In this document: positions 22,433 to 35,821 of the stretch, piece after piece | Layout of the letters: the number at the start of each line of letters is the position of its first letter | How positions within the stretch are numbered: the first letter of the stretch is position 1 | Source: Siderastrea radians | Taxonomy: Eukaryota > Cnidaria > Anthozoa > Scleractinia > Rhizangiidae | Length of the DNA: 64,000 nucleotides | Assembly (NCBI GenBank): GCA_964017195.1 | Contig: OZ024887.1 | Location: forward strand, 64,549,811-64,613,810 | Direction of reading: 5' to 3' | Position numbers and translations under genes: made by a program | The notes under the pieces: model-generated | Seen by the model: only the letters and a program-made list of their open reading frames with translations | The model's database searches: none | Told to the model about the DNA's origin: nothing

Positions 22433-24029
22433 CTAATTTCGCGTTCGCTCGACCATTAATCCTGAAAGGAAAGAAAGGCTGCTCGTGGTCTGTTTGGTCT
22501 GTAAATACACTGGTTGCATAATATACATGTAGTTCTGTTTGTCCATTGTTGAATGGTAATTGCTATTCAAGAAAAGATATTGTCTTAACAAAGAAAGGAT
22601 TGTCTTAACAAGCAAAGATGGGAAAGACAAAGTGAACAATTTGTATACTTTTAAAAGAAGGACGAAAAAAGACATTTTGATATTCCGCAGTTGGATGTAA
22701 TACGACAAATGCTTTTTGAGTGTGTTTTTAGTAAAGTAACCACAGACGAATAAACTATATTTGCTTTCGATTGTCGAAGGGAGCGGGAGGGTTACTCCTT
22801 AGAGTGGTCAACGTAGCTTTACTAGCACGGAATATAACAGGGTGAATATTATTATTAAACAATCTATATTTACCTTTTAATTGTGTCATCTGTTAAAACA
22901 AAATAATGAATGGCTCGAAGCTACGTTCAACTGAATTTGGTCTAAAACCTTTTGATCTTGTATCAGGGGGTAAACTGATTTTTAGAGCTGTTGCAGATTA
23001 ATTTATGGTGGTCCTAACTTTCATTCTCTTGTGCAGTCTATTCGTGTTGAATATATTAAAACCCCTAAACAGTTTTCAAACACTGTAACGGTTGCTTTTG
23101 AAAATGTATGTTGCTTAGCATATAGGATCTGATCAAAATGCGTTTGTTTACCATGTTTATCATCGCTGTTTGTGTTTTAGTCTTAATTAACACACACAGA
23201 TTTACTGAACCAAATCTTGGTTGAGACTTTTGAATAGTATGACACTAGAAGGTATGTGGGTGAAAATGGTATGTGGGATGAAAATGTGATTATCAAAACA
23301 GTTGCAGATTCTTTAAATATATTAATTGGTATAGTACTAGTAGAATCGAATGAACTGTGTCTCCTATCTGGACTATTTTAAACAGCTAAAACGTAACGTT
23401 TATCTCCCAGCTTCAGGTGCAAGGTCCCACGAGCAAAGAGAGTAAAGCAGCTATAATTCATCCTGCGATTTTGGCAAATTGTGCTGAGCGGTGATAGTGA
23501 TTCTCGGCTGTGATTCTCTTAAGTTCGACATACTGACACAACCACGAGGTCTCGTCCGTGTGACGGTTACTTTTTCCAATCTACTTTGGTGATCCCCTAA
23601 TGGTGAGAAACGTTGGACGAAAGGCGGACAGGAGTTTCATCCCTAGCTTGTTATTTTACATTGTTGAGTCACTTTGTCATTTTGAGACACTGAATGGCCC
23701 CAAATCAGCATGCAGACGCGTCTTTCTTGAAGTGTTTGGATCTCCATGCTTGGGTTCCTTGGTTCACTCTCGAACTCTCCCGAACTTTTCCGAAAAACGG
23801 ACATCCACTTAATTGTTCGGGAGACCGAACGAAAGTCTAATATAAAGTAGGGCAAGGGAAATGACGTCTTGCAATTGTCATGTCACGCCTCACTGCTGCC
23901 TTAACCACATTAACGGATGTCACTAGACCGTCGCCGCAAATTCCCCTTTCGTAAACGGTCGTTGCCATTTTTAACACACTTAAAATTTTGAACTTTTATT
24001 GAAAGTTTCTCTACTAAAAAAAAAGACAT
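22433..24029. other. Non-genic stretch
   Basis: No gene or repeat structure was recognised. Confidence 0.4.
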
Positions 24030-24135
24030 TCACAACGCAGAATTGAACCTGGTGCTTTCGTATTCTCTTCTTATTCTCTTCTTCGTATTCTCTTCTATTC
24101 TCCCTTAACACACTAGCACGCCAATTCGCCACAAC
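24030..24135 (-). repeat. Possible tRNA-derived SINE head
   Basis: On the minus strand TGGCGAATTGG resembles a pol III A box and GGTTCAATTCT a B box about 80 bases downstream. The interval is expanded by ATTCTCTTC-type simple repeats, so this is a decayed copy at best. Confidence 0.3.
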
Positions 24136-24449
24136 TCCGAAAAATTGAAGTATATATTTTAATTAACTGTCTTTCATAACTGATACATCTATAATAGGTG
24201 ACCCTAACCCTTTCCCGAACTTTTAACGTAAATTCAACTTGGGCTTAAACTTCTTTCTTCCTATGACTAATTAAAAATGTTTTGCTGCCTTACTGTAACT
24301 TAATCCAAAGCACATACATGTAATACATCTACCATGACTAAAGGCTTGGTTACCAATGATGGCATCGGCCGTCAAAGATGGCAACGACCGTTTATGAGTG
24401 GGTAAATAGGCGTCGTCGCCAAAGGCCGGATTACAAACGTGTGACGGGA

Positions 24450-26100
24450 CCCTAAGAGCGACTTTCAGTAAAAATCAAGCAAAATCTTAATATCGCGACA
24501 GTAGCCGAAAAATCGATTTATTTCGTATTTCGCATATAATTAGGTATTGGTAAAGCTAGAAACCTGACGTGGTTCGTTTTCGCCAGAAGCGCTTTATTTT
24601 CGGAAAAAAACGAGGAAATCGATTCTCGGGTGCTGGAGGTGAAAATCACAGGAAATTTAGTCTTGAAAATCAGTACTATAAACTTGGACCGCGCTGGTAA
24701 ACTAAAGCGCAAAGAAAAAGTTAGACACTTTCTATCGACAGAATAAGTCTTTTTCATTAACTAGACAGTTGTGAAACAACAGTAGCGAAATTTACGGAAC
24801 ACAAACAATTCCAAACTAAAAGACAGGTTTCGATTATCACGTAGAAACTGATTTGGAACCTAACTTCTGTGAAATAATTTAACATGTGCCATAATTCTAA
24901 ATGGTCTCAATCCTCATTCAATAGACAGCACAAACATTGAAATAAACCCTACCTTGAAACTGGCTTGGGTTATCCATGCTGTTTTGTTGGGGACCACTTC
25001 GAACTCAGCAAAGTTTTAACAAATGGGGCTTAGTGAAGTTGAATATTGCCGTACACAAAAACACGGGAAAATTTGCTTCTTTAACCAAACGGGCTCGCTC
25101 TACTTCATTCCTGTTAATTTCCAGCGTTAAATTCTTTTGCGTTTCAAAAAAAGGAACAAAAAGCCCGAAATGGGCGATTTCAAGTTTCCAAACTTCTGTT
25201 CCTTTGCGTGCAAATTTTCGTTGTACATTTGTTTGTTTTGCGTTACCAAATACCGTGACTGCATTGTTTAATCAAATATGGATAAATGATGTCACAGGTG
25301 TAGCATTTTAGATGTCACGTTCTGTCGTGGTTTGCACAGAGAGCTTAATTTTTCTTTTTTTTTTCTTTACCCTCTACCTTCTTTCAGATCAACCGAACAT
25401 TTTAGTTTGAAACCATCATCAAGCATCAAGCAACAACGAAGAAAAGAGATATTGGGTAGCTTAACACGGACATTTTGGTGTATTTTGGGATGCGGCTAAG
25501 TTGAACTTCATTAAGCCCCATTTATTAATATTCGCTGTGTTCGAATTTTTCTCAAAGGCAGCAGCATGGATAACCCAAGCCAGTTTCAAGGTATAGTTTC
25601 GTTCAATGTTCTTCTGTCTATTGAACGAGGATTGAGACCATTTGGGGTTATGGCACATGATAAATTATTTCACCCAAGTTAGGTTCCAAATCAGTTTCTA
25701 CGTGAACATCAGAACCTGCCTTTTAGTTTGGAATTGTTTGTGCTTATTAAATTTCGCCCTGCTATTTTGTAACCGTACGCGTCTAGTTAATGAAAAAGAC
25801 TTGTTCTGTTAATAAGAAGTGTCTACTCTTTTTCTCCGCGCTTTAGTTTTCCAGCGCGATACAAGTTTATAGTACTGATTTTCAAGATTAATTTCCTGTG
25901 ATTTTGACCTCCTAAACCCGAGAATCGATTTCCTCGTTTTTTTTTCGAAAATAAAGCGTTTCTAGGGAAACCGAACCACATCAGGTTTCTAGTTTTACCA
26001 ATACCCTTTTATGTGCAAAATATGAAAGAAATCGATTTTTCAACTTCTGCCGCCGAATGTTCGATGTTTACTGACAGAAAGACGCTCCTAAGTCGTCGTC
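24450..26100. mobile_element. 1.65-kb foldback element
   Basis: Inverted arms of about 630 bp: left about 24450-25080, right about 25460-26100. Shared landmarks include CGATTTCCTCGTTTTTTT-type, TGGCTTGGGTTATCCATGCT, GGTTCCAAATCAGTTTCTAC and GCCCCATTT segments in opposite orientation. A spacer of about 380 bp (25080-25460) has no gene. Arms differ by many substitutions and small indels, so it is older than the 15-kb foldback. No transposase was found and the exact termini are blurred. Confidence 0.8.
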
Positions 26101-29100
26101 TTTTCAAATGTTGAACATTCCTGTATGGGAACGAGGTCAGAGGTGAAAATTCGGTGTTTGTTTTCTCCCTCTGGTCGACACGACTTATTTTATTTGAAAT
26201 CTGAACCAGTGTTACAGGCTACTTTTAATAATAAGTTATCAGATAATGCGCGGCAATATATTTCCATTGAAACAGTCTTTCCTGTCGACAAAATTTTGTA
26301 CTGAAGAAACTTTTGCTAACGTAGCTTAGCTAAAGAATGTACCATCAGTTGAATTCAATGTGAACAAATATAAATGACGTCATGATTTGCCGATAATGTC
26401 TGAGAATGTCATGTTCAAGTGGACTTCCAGTATTAGCGCACAAAAAACAAAAAAGGCTCTAACATAACAGGTACATTTACAGGGCAAAGGTAAGTCGTGT
26501 AACTTTTATATCATGTGTATGTTTTGACGACCTAATATGTTTAACGCCACGAGTATAATGATAATATAAGAGCAAGCATATGACTTTGTCAAACTGAGAG
26601 AGCGATAAAGATGCGGTAAGCAAGAATCTCCTGATGTTGATGATATATCTTTATAACTAACCAGTTTTACTAAATAGCGGTTCTTGTTTAAAATTGCGGC
26701 GTGGAAGCTCTCTAGTTGTAAGTAATGATTTGTTTGCATGCTTTTTTTATGCTGGAATAAGTAGAAAACGGTAGAAACCTTAAGTTGGTAATTATGTATT
26801 CGGAATCGAACAGCCTGCGGGCCGCGCTGCCCTGTGATACTGTATAGGACTTCTGACAGGCTGAAAGTCGCCACCACATAACCGGTGCAGATCATTAAAA
26901 TTCATCTTTGCAATTTACTGACATATTACCTTCCTGAAAAGATACGAGTGTTTTTTCGCATTATTAAGGCCCGTTAGATCGCAGTGCGCCCGTGCACTGC
27001 TTTGTAATTAATAATGTAGTGGGTAAAGAAACATGCAAGGAAATTTGTGGCAGATAAATACTCGTAAATAAGGTGCACTATGAAGGAATTTGCACTAATC
27101 ATAAGGCTGTTCGCGTAAAAAATGAATTTTGCTGCGAGAAGAACCAGATCACCGAAAATGTGACTTAAATCATATACACATTCCTTCGAAGGAATAAATA
27201 TATAATTCCTTAGCTTCGCTGATGTGACCACTTAATATAATGTAAATGGAAATGTACTTAATTAATCAGTAGAATTAAAGTGAACGATATATTGTTCACT
27301 GATATAAGATTTTATCAGCCACTTTTGCTTAGTCGCGGTAGAGGGAGGACTGCAAGATATAAGAAATTCAGATTTATTCAAGCGAACACAATTTTAATTG
27401 CCAATTTCAAGAAGAAAACTAGATGAAAGAGCACTGGAAAACTATTAGAATAAAAAGGTGGTGTGTAAACACCTCTCTTAAACAAATAATACTGATCCCC
27501 TAATGCATCGTTTTTCCGAGCAATGCTCCAATTTCAGTTTAAATCTAGCAACACGGTCAACTATGACTCCATGCCAACTTTGAAAAGTCAACTAGAAACC
27601 GATACTGTACAGATTACAGCCCGATATATATATGTGAACATACTTTAAACTCCTAGCTGACTTCCCGTAAGTTAAACCAAAAAGTTTTTCGCATCAGAAA
27701 TATTCCTGCCAAAACAATGAGAGGAAGATCACGTGCCTCATTTATGCTGGTTGAATGAACATAATACAACTCGAAGAGGCGTGTTTTTACGACATCGTGT
27801 CTATTCATCGTGACAGTATACGTAGCTCATGCCAATATCTTTTTTTTTTTCAGCTTTCAATGCCGTCTCTTTTTTTTTTTGTATTGAAACTTGGTAACTT
27901 GGTTAATTGAACTATTTTAATCCTTCAACAAATACTGTTTCGATGCTAACGGCAAAACAAGTGTAGTTACAGCTCACAACTGAAACTCACAACTGAAACT
28001 CAATATCCGACGTTTTACTCTGGCCCCTGTGACCATGTTTCAAAGGCTATGCTCACATTAACAAAAATTATATATGAAGCCTTCCACGTTACACCGTATA
28101 TTTCGTAAAGGCTACGTTCCAAAATCCAGCAAACTAGTCCGGCTTGCTGTACACACTATACCGAATCCAGTGACGGAACTAAGCAAGAAACCGGAGGTGA
28201 GTATATTTAGGAGCTGCCTCCTTTTGCTGCCACTTGTTTTGGTTTGAGTCCTTTTAAAGCACCTTTATAATGTACCTTCCCCCACCCCCAATCTCTCATC
28301 CTTAACTTTTTTCCGGGCCCTCTCTTAATTAGCATGCAACTGGATGTGCTAGCTTTTATCTTTGGTCCGAAATCCTAACCGATATGTTATTTTATTTTGT
28401 TTTTTATTTTTTGGCACAACAAGTGACATATCTACCAACAAAAACGTTGTTTACTACCATTCGTAAGTGAAGGTCGCTGAATGCCGTGTACGATTTCCTG
28501 TTAACCCTTTAATTACAAGAGCAAATTGTCACCCTGAAAAGTCGTGCTAAGTAGTGACTATTGATTTTGTAGACAACAACGTAAAATATGATCTCTCATA
28601 AAAAGCTAAAAGAACTAAACAGCACTTTTCTGTCGTACTGTTTTTAAGGCTTTATTGCTGAAATTTTAAGGGGTGATAACCACTTAATGAAAACTAATGA
28701 TAAGTACCTTTGTTGGTGAACTTTTTAAAGTGGTTCAGGTCTCTAAGCTGTTACTGGAAATTCCAGGCTTAATTATTTATATATATTAAAAGCTTCCATT
28801 TCCGAGAGATCAATTAGTAGTGATAGCATTTCAGGCATGATATCTCCAACTGGACGAAAGAAACAAATTACATTTGATTGTTCTTTACGTAGCATTTTTT
28901 CCAGTTAAGCACTTTTTTAATCTTCGAGAAAAGTTGAATGGAGTCTGACTGAATGAACGGTCAATCATTACGCGATAAATTAATGGCCCTGATTACACGG
29001 ATGAATGTATGGCTCAATTGTGGGCACTGTAACAAAACTATCTCTTTCAAAAGCAAATGTATCAATGTACAACTTTAAAAAATGCTTAAAGTGATTATGC

Positions 29101-30868
29101 CTTTGTATTTATTGATACTGTGGATGTAACCTACATGAATCATGGTGCCAAGGCTAGCTCGTCCCCATTCGAAAATCGATAGTTTGAACCTACTTCCAGC
29201 TACGGTGTCGTTTCCAGTCTTTAAGCCAAGAAAACACATTATGACGGGTATAATTTTCTACATGAAGGGTATGATCGAAAGTACATTAATGACAGATGAT
29301 TTATTTTTTAAATTCTGGTAAATACTTTCTTTTATTTTTTCGGTGTAAAGTACGACTTTTTGCAGTGGATTTTGCGTCCCGGTGCACGTACTTTGAAGCG
29401 TGCAGTCACGTTTTTTAGTTCTCCGTTCACTTCTCGTTTCCCCACGTTGACTTCAGCATTATTTTAGAAACATTTTGTTGTATTGCATTGTATTGGTTAC
29501 GTTTTGAACCCCTCACCATCAATCTTACAACAAAGAACGCAAATGTCAGCCGTTAAGCTGATGTGACTAAAATAGTAAACTGAAATATCACAAGAGATAT
29601 CGCTTGGCTGAGCGGTTTAGTTTGAAATAATTCGGAACTGACCACAAACTATAATTTACAATTGCATACTATAATGTATGTATGAAGAAAACCAAACCAG
29701 AGAAGATTAATTAAAAGGGAACATTATTAGTACAGCGATTAAAAGGAAGGTTAAGCTTAGTTTTGTTGATGTATTATAAGTTAATATTTTAACCATATAT
29801 TTTGTTCAATATAGATGAATACATATTTTCGAAAAAAAATCACGTAGGCGACATTCGAATACGTCGTTGGTTATATTACTATAGTTTGATTGGACTTTAA
29901 TCCCTCTCTTGTTACGTATCAGATAGAGTATTGTACGCTGAAAAGACGCTGCAGTATTTAGTGATTATCTTTAAGTAATTATTATTTTAAATGCTCAGAG
30001 CAAGTCACAGAAGATACAGACATATGGCCGTTACGTTTGCTTTTTCATGGAGGCCTTTGGTAGGATTGTACCTTTAGATAACCCCTCAAGTATTTGACGA
30101 AGCAATCCGGATATTACCTCAGTTAAGAACCCATTTACCGTTCTAAAAAAGGTAACTTGTTATATCCGGTCAAGAGACGGTATAAAACAGTATGTCATGG
30201 ATTACGAAAATTTCTTTCATATCAAATGCCATTGCTCTTTTCTTCTTCTTCGGTGAACATAAATTTAATTGTCCGTGAAATTTCGGCTGCGACACAATAT
30301 AAAGAAAATCTTTTGGCGGTAAATTTTTAAGGGGCATACTTTGGCAAGACTAAGTTTTCGCGAATGATTGTCAAGAACTTTGTCAAGATTTCTTCCAAAA
30401 AGGCCAGTGTTTTTTTTTTATGCGTAAGCAAAGTTAAGCGATTCTCAAAATATACCTTAAAAACAAGAATTTGTTGTCGCAAGAATTTCATATGACAATA
30501 TCACATTTACTAGGCAATTCTTGTTTAAACCGGTTCCCTGAAAATGGCAACTTACAAAAGCTGCCGGATTAAGGCTTGGGGGTAAGGCGGGGGGTGTGTT
30601 CTTTGGACCGTGTGAAATATCTGTGTAAACATTAACCGCTATTGGTTCAGAAAACGGAAAGCTTTTTTCATTGGAGGAAGTTTTTATACCAGGGATTGCA
30701 ATATTTATTAGTGATCAAATCCATAGTCTCCTTCTTAACAATTAAGGGTTTTGATTTCCTTGGTGTGTTGCTGACACGAAATGCTTCGATTTGCTTTAGT
30801 GTTCAAGTACAAAACATTTTCAAGCATTTTTTGACGCTACTCATATGCAGCAGCTACTTCCAGTTGAC
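26101..30868. other. Long AT-rich non-genic region upstream of ligand gene 1
   Basis: Nearly 5 kb with no recognisable gene, tRNA or organised repeat. Only T-homopolymers (27840-27880) and a short ACTGAAACTCACA duplication near 27985 stand out. The 3' part must include the promoter and 5' UTR of the gene starting at 30869, but no core promoter element is clear enough to call. Confidence 0.5.
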
Positions 30869-33055
30869 ATGATGAAGTTTCTACAGGTAAATAGCAGAGA
30901 TGTGGAAATTTATAGGCAATTATTTCATAACTATATATAGTATGACGCAATGACCCGAGCAAATCATCTTTCGCAAGTTTGTATATCAGATTAATTTGTT
31001 TCTTCATACGATAAGAGTTGGTATGCTTTTTCTTGGTGCGTCTCTGTATTATTCAAAAGCCGACATGCGAGTAGGGAACAAGGAGACATGTCAAGAAAAG
31101 CAGTTCAACTGGTGGAACTTAAAATAACAAAATTTCTTTCCCAGGACCGTCGCCGTTTCACGATTTGGGATTTTTCTCTGGCCAATAGAATTGTAGTTTC
31201 AAAGAAAAGTTACCAATCTAAAATAAGCCTTTAATGGTAACCTTGTTCCTTTACACAATCAAATGAAAACTGTCAAAGACACACTGTCAAAAACGTGCTC
31301 TCATGTGCAATAACCTAAGGGGACATTCTATCAAACAGTGAGTGGAAGCAACATGAGTCGCATGGAATTGGACCTGTCAGATGCAAAGACATTTTTCCTG
31401 TGTAGCAAGCATAATTATAGCCGTCAAAGATATTGCCCATAAACAGACCACTAACATAGCTCTTGGCAAAGAATGCAGGAGCAAAAAATTGAGCCAGTTC
31501 CCCAAGGGGTGAGGATATTAACGGGTCCGTCACAGTTTTATCAAAATCCCCAGTATTCAGTTGATAGTATTTTACTACTTAGCAAACTGGTTCCGGAAAC
31601 CTTTTGCAGATGAACTAAGAATTCAAAAAACGTAGTGTATTGTTTATTGCACGCGTGAAATTCATCTAATTAATCTTATGTAAAGAAAGAGAAAGCCGAA
31701 AGAAAAGATAAAAAGTAAACATCTGAGATTGAAACATTCATTTAATGGCTATTCTAAGGAATACGCACAAGTCTTCACTGGCACTATTTTTTTTTGTTTG
31801 GTTTTAGATTGTCCTTCTATATTCCGTCCTTTCCGTGCCTGCAGCGAAAAGCTGGATTTATAGCAGTGAAAAAAGAGTGAAAGTTCAGAACAATGACACT
31901 GTCACGGGCCGTCTTGGTAAGGTGCAAATTGATAGGAAATTCCATAGAACAAAAAGAAAACAGCTCCTTACAAAAAGTAACGGTAGCTCTAAAAAAGAAG
32001 CAATTTTCAAGCTGTCCAAACTGACCTCTGTCAAAACTTTCTTCACAGATCCTAAATCTACAACTATAACAAATGGAGAGACTTCAAAGCTTACTGCTCA
32101 TGAAAAGCAAACGGTTGCAGGAAAGGAAGCTGTGTCGAGCAAAAGTACCACAGGACACCCAGCCATGGATACTGAGCACAAATCCATCGTTAAAAGGGCA
32201 GTAAATCCAGCTCCGCAAAGCCATCATCGGCTTAGTACTACTACACGCAGCAGAAGGAGAGCGGTGGTCAGGAGAAGCAGACGAAGAGTTAGTAGACGCA
32301 GGGCGAGCCAGAGAAGTAGACGCCGAATAACAAGTAGACGGCGGAGGAGTACTGTTAAAACTACAGTAACAACGTCAATTATTATCCGCCCAACCACCAC
32401 CTTTGTCTACCGCAAGGTTCATCCTTGTAACAATGGCTCAAACTCATCATCGATGAAATACAGAGTTAAAGATATCGAGTGTCGACGATTGAAAACTAGC
32501 GATCTGCAGAAAAGGATGAAATGTCTAGGAAATTACAATCACCAGTACCTGGCGACATCAATGCAAGAAGCTTTGAAGTTTAGAGATCTAGACACGGGAA
32601 AGAAATTCAGCTTTAACCACTCTTTTGTTTGGCACCGTTCAACTGGTCGCATTAGAAAGCGGGACGAACATATCAGTCCTGGAGAAACGTTGATCGTTAA
32701 GTGCCACGCGGCAAAAACTCTCACTGAATCGGGGAATTTAAGAATGTGTCCTGTTTGCGCGGCCATAACGCGACAGCCATCAGAGCCGAGAAGATTTCCC
32801 GAGTACATCAACGAGGTAGTGTGTGATCCTACCGCAAAGTCAAGCTATATTCCAGGCATTGACGGGTTTTGCGTTCAGAAGACTTTCACGCTCGACTTGT
32901 TACAATTTGATGGCGACTGGGAAAAAAATTCCGAACTAAGCGAAAAGGGTGGGCACGATGTTTACACAGAAAAATGGGAAGCATACACTCAAACAATAAA
33001 ACGACACTGCGCATGCGAGCTCCTGCCTTCAAGCTCGATAGCATCGCTTTTATGA
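30869..33055 (+). CDS. Secreted cystine-knot ligand candidate 1, Trunk/PTTH/noggin-like
   Basis: Exon 1 coding part 30869-30886 (MMKFLQ), donor CAG/GTAAAT; exon 2 31808-33055 after GGTTTTAG. They join in phase 0 to give a signal peptide MMKFLQIVLLYSVLSVPAA; total about 421 residues. The GTG at 31835 is inside the peptide and not a start. After a lysine-rich pro-region comes an extreme Arg/Ser block (residues about 150-190), a Thr-rich stretch, then HPC (about 211) shared with the two paralogues. RIRKR (about 287-291) is a likely convertase site. The C-terminal 130 residues hold CPVC (320-323), RRFPEYINEVVC, a further Cys and terminal CAC. The spacing matches the Trunk/PTTH/noggin group. It has seven cysteines in this domain, fewer than its paralogues, and lacks the CC pair. 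Role inferred: secreted signal; receptor unknown. Confidence 0.8.
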
Positions 33056-33182
33056 CCACACTCGGTTTAAAGAGCTCATGACTGGACAAGGAGTGTCTGT
33101 TTATTACAAGTTTTAAACACTTAGAAAGTCCGTTTAATAGAGGGTATTCGTATTAACAGGTTTGATCGGCTTAACAGAATGC

Positions 33183-33188
33183 AATAAA
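33183..33188 (+). terminator. Likely polyadenylation signal of ligand gene 1
   Basis: AATAAA about 130 bases after the stop codon; a second AATAAA lies near 33586. Confidence 0.5.
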
Positions 33189-35385
33189 AGAATTTCTAAG
33201 CTATATACACTGATTACAAAGAACAATGATCGTAAAGAAAAGTATACCACTTAGTATTGCCTTCATGTTCTCTTGTTCTGTTTTTCAGCTCAGAGTGTAG
33301 ACATACATCGAAATTGAATCAAAATGGAACTTTTGAGTGGTATTTTCCTGTGGCATTATTTGTTTGATGTTTACGAATACATTTTTTATTGTCATGGTTG
33401 TATGCAAGCACTGTCAGAGGTTAAAGGTACGGGTTTCAACTGTCTCGACAAAATCGAATAAGTGGGAGAAAGGCGTATATCAGTAAAATTAATATATAGG
33501 ACATATTGGTATACATTTATTTAGGAACAATTTAAAACAAAACGGTATATATTTAAGGAATTGCCGTGGTAAACTGCTGATGGCAATAAAATTCAATTAA
33601 AGATTCTGAATTGTTGTCAGTAAATTTAAAGAATTGAAAATGGATGACTTGTTTTTATTTATAACAATAATCGTATTTCCTCGATTGATGCTCGCAACCA
33701 GTGATTAATCAGACATAACACAGAACAACAACAGTTTGTGGGATGAAGGGATAATAGGATAAAGTACTGAAATAAATAACACACAGGTCAAGATTACCAA
33801 CTAAGGTTACCAGGGGCCAGGGGTCGTAGTCCCCCACTCCCCCGCATGAGAGAGGTCCCTACTCTGGGAGTCATACTCCTCACTCCTTTCCAGGGCGGTC
33901 ATACTGACACGCCCTCTCAGAGATAAGTTGCTAAGGGAGTGGTCACAATCCTCTTCGGCCGGGAGGGGAGGGGGGGGGGGGTATAAATCCTAGTCCTCTC
34001 CAAGGGGTCATTTTCACCCATAAGAGAAATTTTTATAGTATCAGTGTTTTCACCGAGTTTCATGGTAGGAATATAACATGAGACAGTTATTTTTGACGGT
34101 ACTATTAGCACGTGAATTTTAGCCTGCGTACGTACGCGTGAGATTGCGTAACAAAAAGGTGATTTTGTTACATTGAACTTACATATGTCCTTGTACATGT
34201 TGTCACGTTATCTTAAATTTATAAGAATTAAAATTTGACTTGAAACGCCCACCTTAATAAGCGCAGCCCCTTGGTGCCATGAAAACTGAAGTGACCTGTG
34301 ACCAATTCCTCCTAAATTAAAAGAAGCTAAAACAAGTGCGTGAGGTAAGAGAAGATTGAATTTACCACATTTTCACCGCCAACGACTATAAATTATGGAA
34401 AATTCAAACCAGTTTATTGATGTTAAAAGGCTAAAATTTTGAATAAGCACCCCAGGTGCTTGTTCGAGGAAATACGGTATTTAGCAACTGTTTGCTAAAG
34501 CTTACTTATGATTACTGCAAAACTGCAAGGTGTTCCTCAATGGTTTTCCTTTCACTTTATAGCTTAACATAATATCTGCAGCTTTCGTGTCTACAAAGCA
34601 TGGATTCGCAAAGTACGTTACCGTCCTTCAGCCCTCTAGCTTGCACCTTAAAAGGAGGAAGGAGGAGCTTAAGGCAGACGGGGAAAATGGAGTAAATCAA
34701 GTAACGCGATGTGCTTCTCGTACAGCGGAAATCCAATAACGCCTCATCGAACCTCTGCAGAGGAGAGAGGGGGAGGACAGAGAAAAGTGGACTGAGTGAG
34801 AAGCTGATGAAAAACTCAAAATAGGTCCCCCGACGACCTTCTTAGCTTATGGGACAAGTCAGTCTAGAGAGCTAAACTAGGAAAAGTCTATTTATAAGGA
34901 GAGAAACGAACAAATGGTTTGTTTTATATTTTATTTTGTTTTTCCTTCTTCCAGTTTTAACCATACATCATCCAGGTCGACAATATTGGACCGACAAATT
35001 ATGCAGAGCCGTTCTTATTTCCGTCAAATTAATGTCTTCTTTGTCATTTTTTGTACTTTGAAACGTTTTTAACTCAGGTTCCAATCTTTTACCCGGGTCT
35101 GCACGAACCTTGGTCATCAGCAAAAGGTCGCCAAGACGGTAAGGTCTTTAAGTAGGGTTATTAAAATGCATCAATATTATGCTTCAATAACATGACTGGA
35201 TCACGCAGACTCTGAATTCAAAATTAATCTGAAGGCAGTCCCTAAAGAGCGTTCTACTTCCGTTTGAGATGTGATTGCGGCAAACCTCTTTAGCCAACCT
35301 ATTTTTATATTTTCCTATGGTCTCGTTTCTTGCCCTGAGCTCTCAAAGTAAAGCAAATTAAGTCGCTCCGGGAACAAGAGTTGCC
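33189..35385. other. Non-genic stretch
   Basis: Contains a low-complexity CCCC/GGGG-rich segment (about 33805-33985, including a G-run near 33970). No gene recognised. Confidence 0.45.
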
Positions 35386-35575
35386 TTTTATTTTATTTTA
35401 TTTTATTTCCTTTCCTTTCCTTTCCTTTTATATTATATTATATTATATTATATTATATTATATTATATTATATTATATTATATTATATTATATTATTTTA
35501 TTTTATTTTATTTTCTTTCCTTTCCTTTTCTTTCCTTTCCTTTCCTGTTATTTTATATTATTTTATTTTATTTAG
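35386..35575. repeat. Pentanucleotide microsatellites
   Basis: Consecutive blocks of TTTTA, TTTCC and TATAT-type 5-base units. The central ATATT block (about 35430-35495) is almost pure. Translated as a spurious hydrophobic frame. Confidence 0.95.
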
Positions 35576-35821
35576 TAATCTTTTTCCCCTATTTTGACTT
35601 TTAGAGTGTAACCAGAAAGGTTCAATTCAAACACTCACACTGACAAAATACTTTCATCATGTTCTTACAATTTCTAGTTCACATTTTTTATACTTTTACG
35701 TATTTGTTTAATTGTTTATATGACATGGCTCTGCAAATAGCCTATTTAGTTGTAAATATAAGCGCAAGCCCATTGACTCGTTGACAGTTGTCGAAAAATT
35801 ATAACCTATTTGTTCTATAGG

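Noticed and set aside
31835..31837. GTG as start of ligand gene 1
   Set aside because: It lies inside a signal peptide continuous with an upstream ATG exon in phase 0; GTG starts are not expected in animals.
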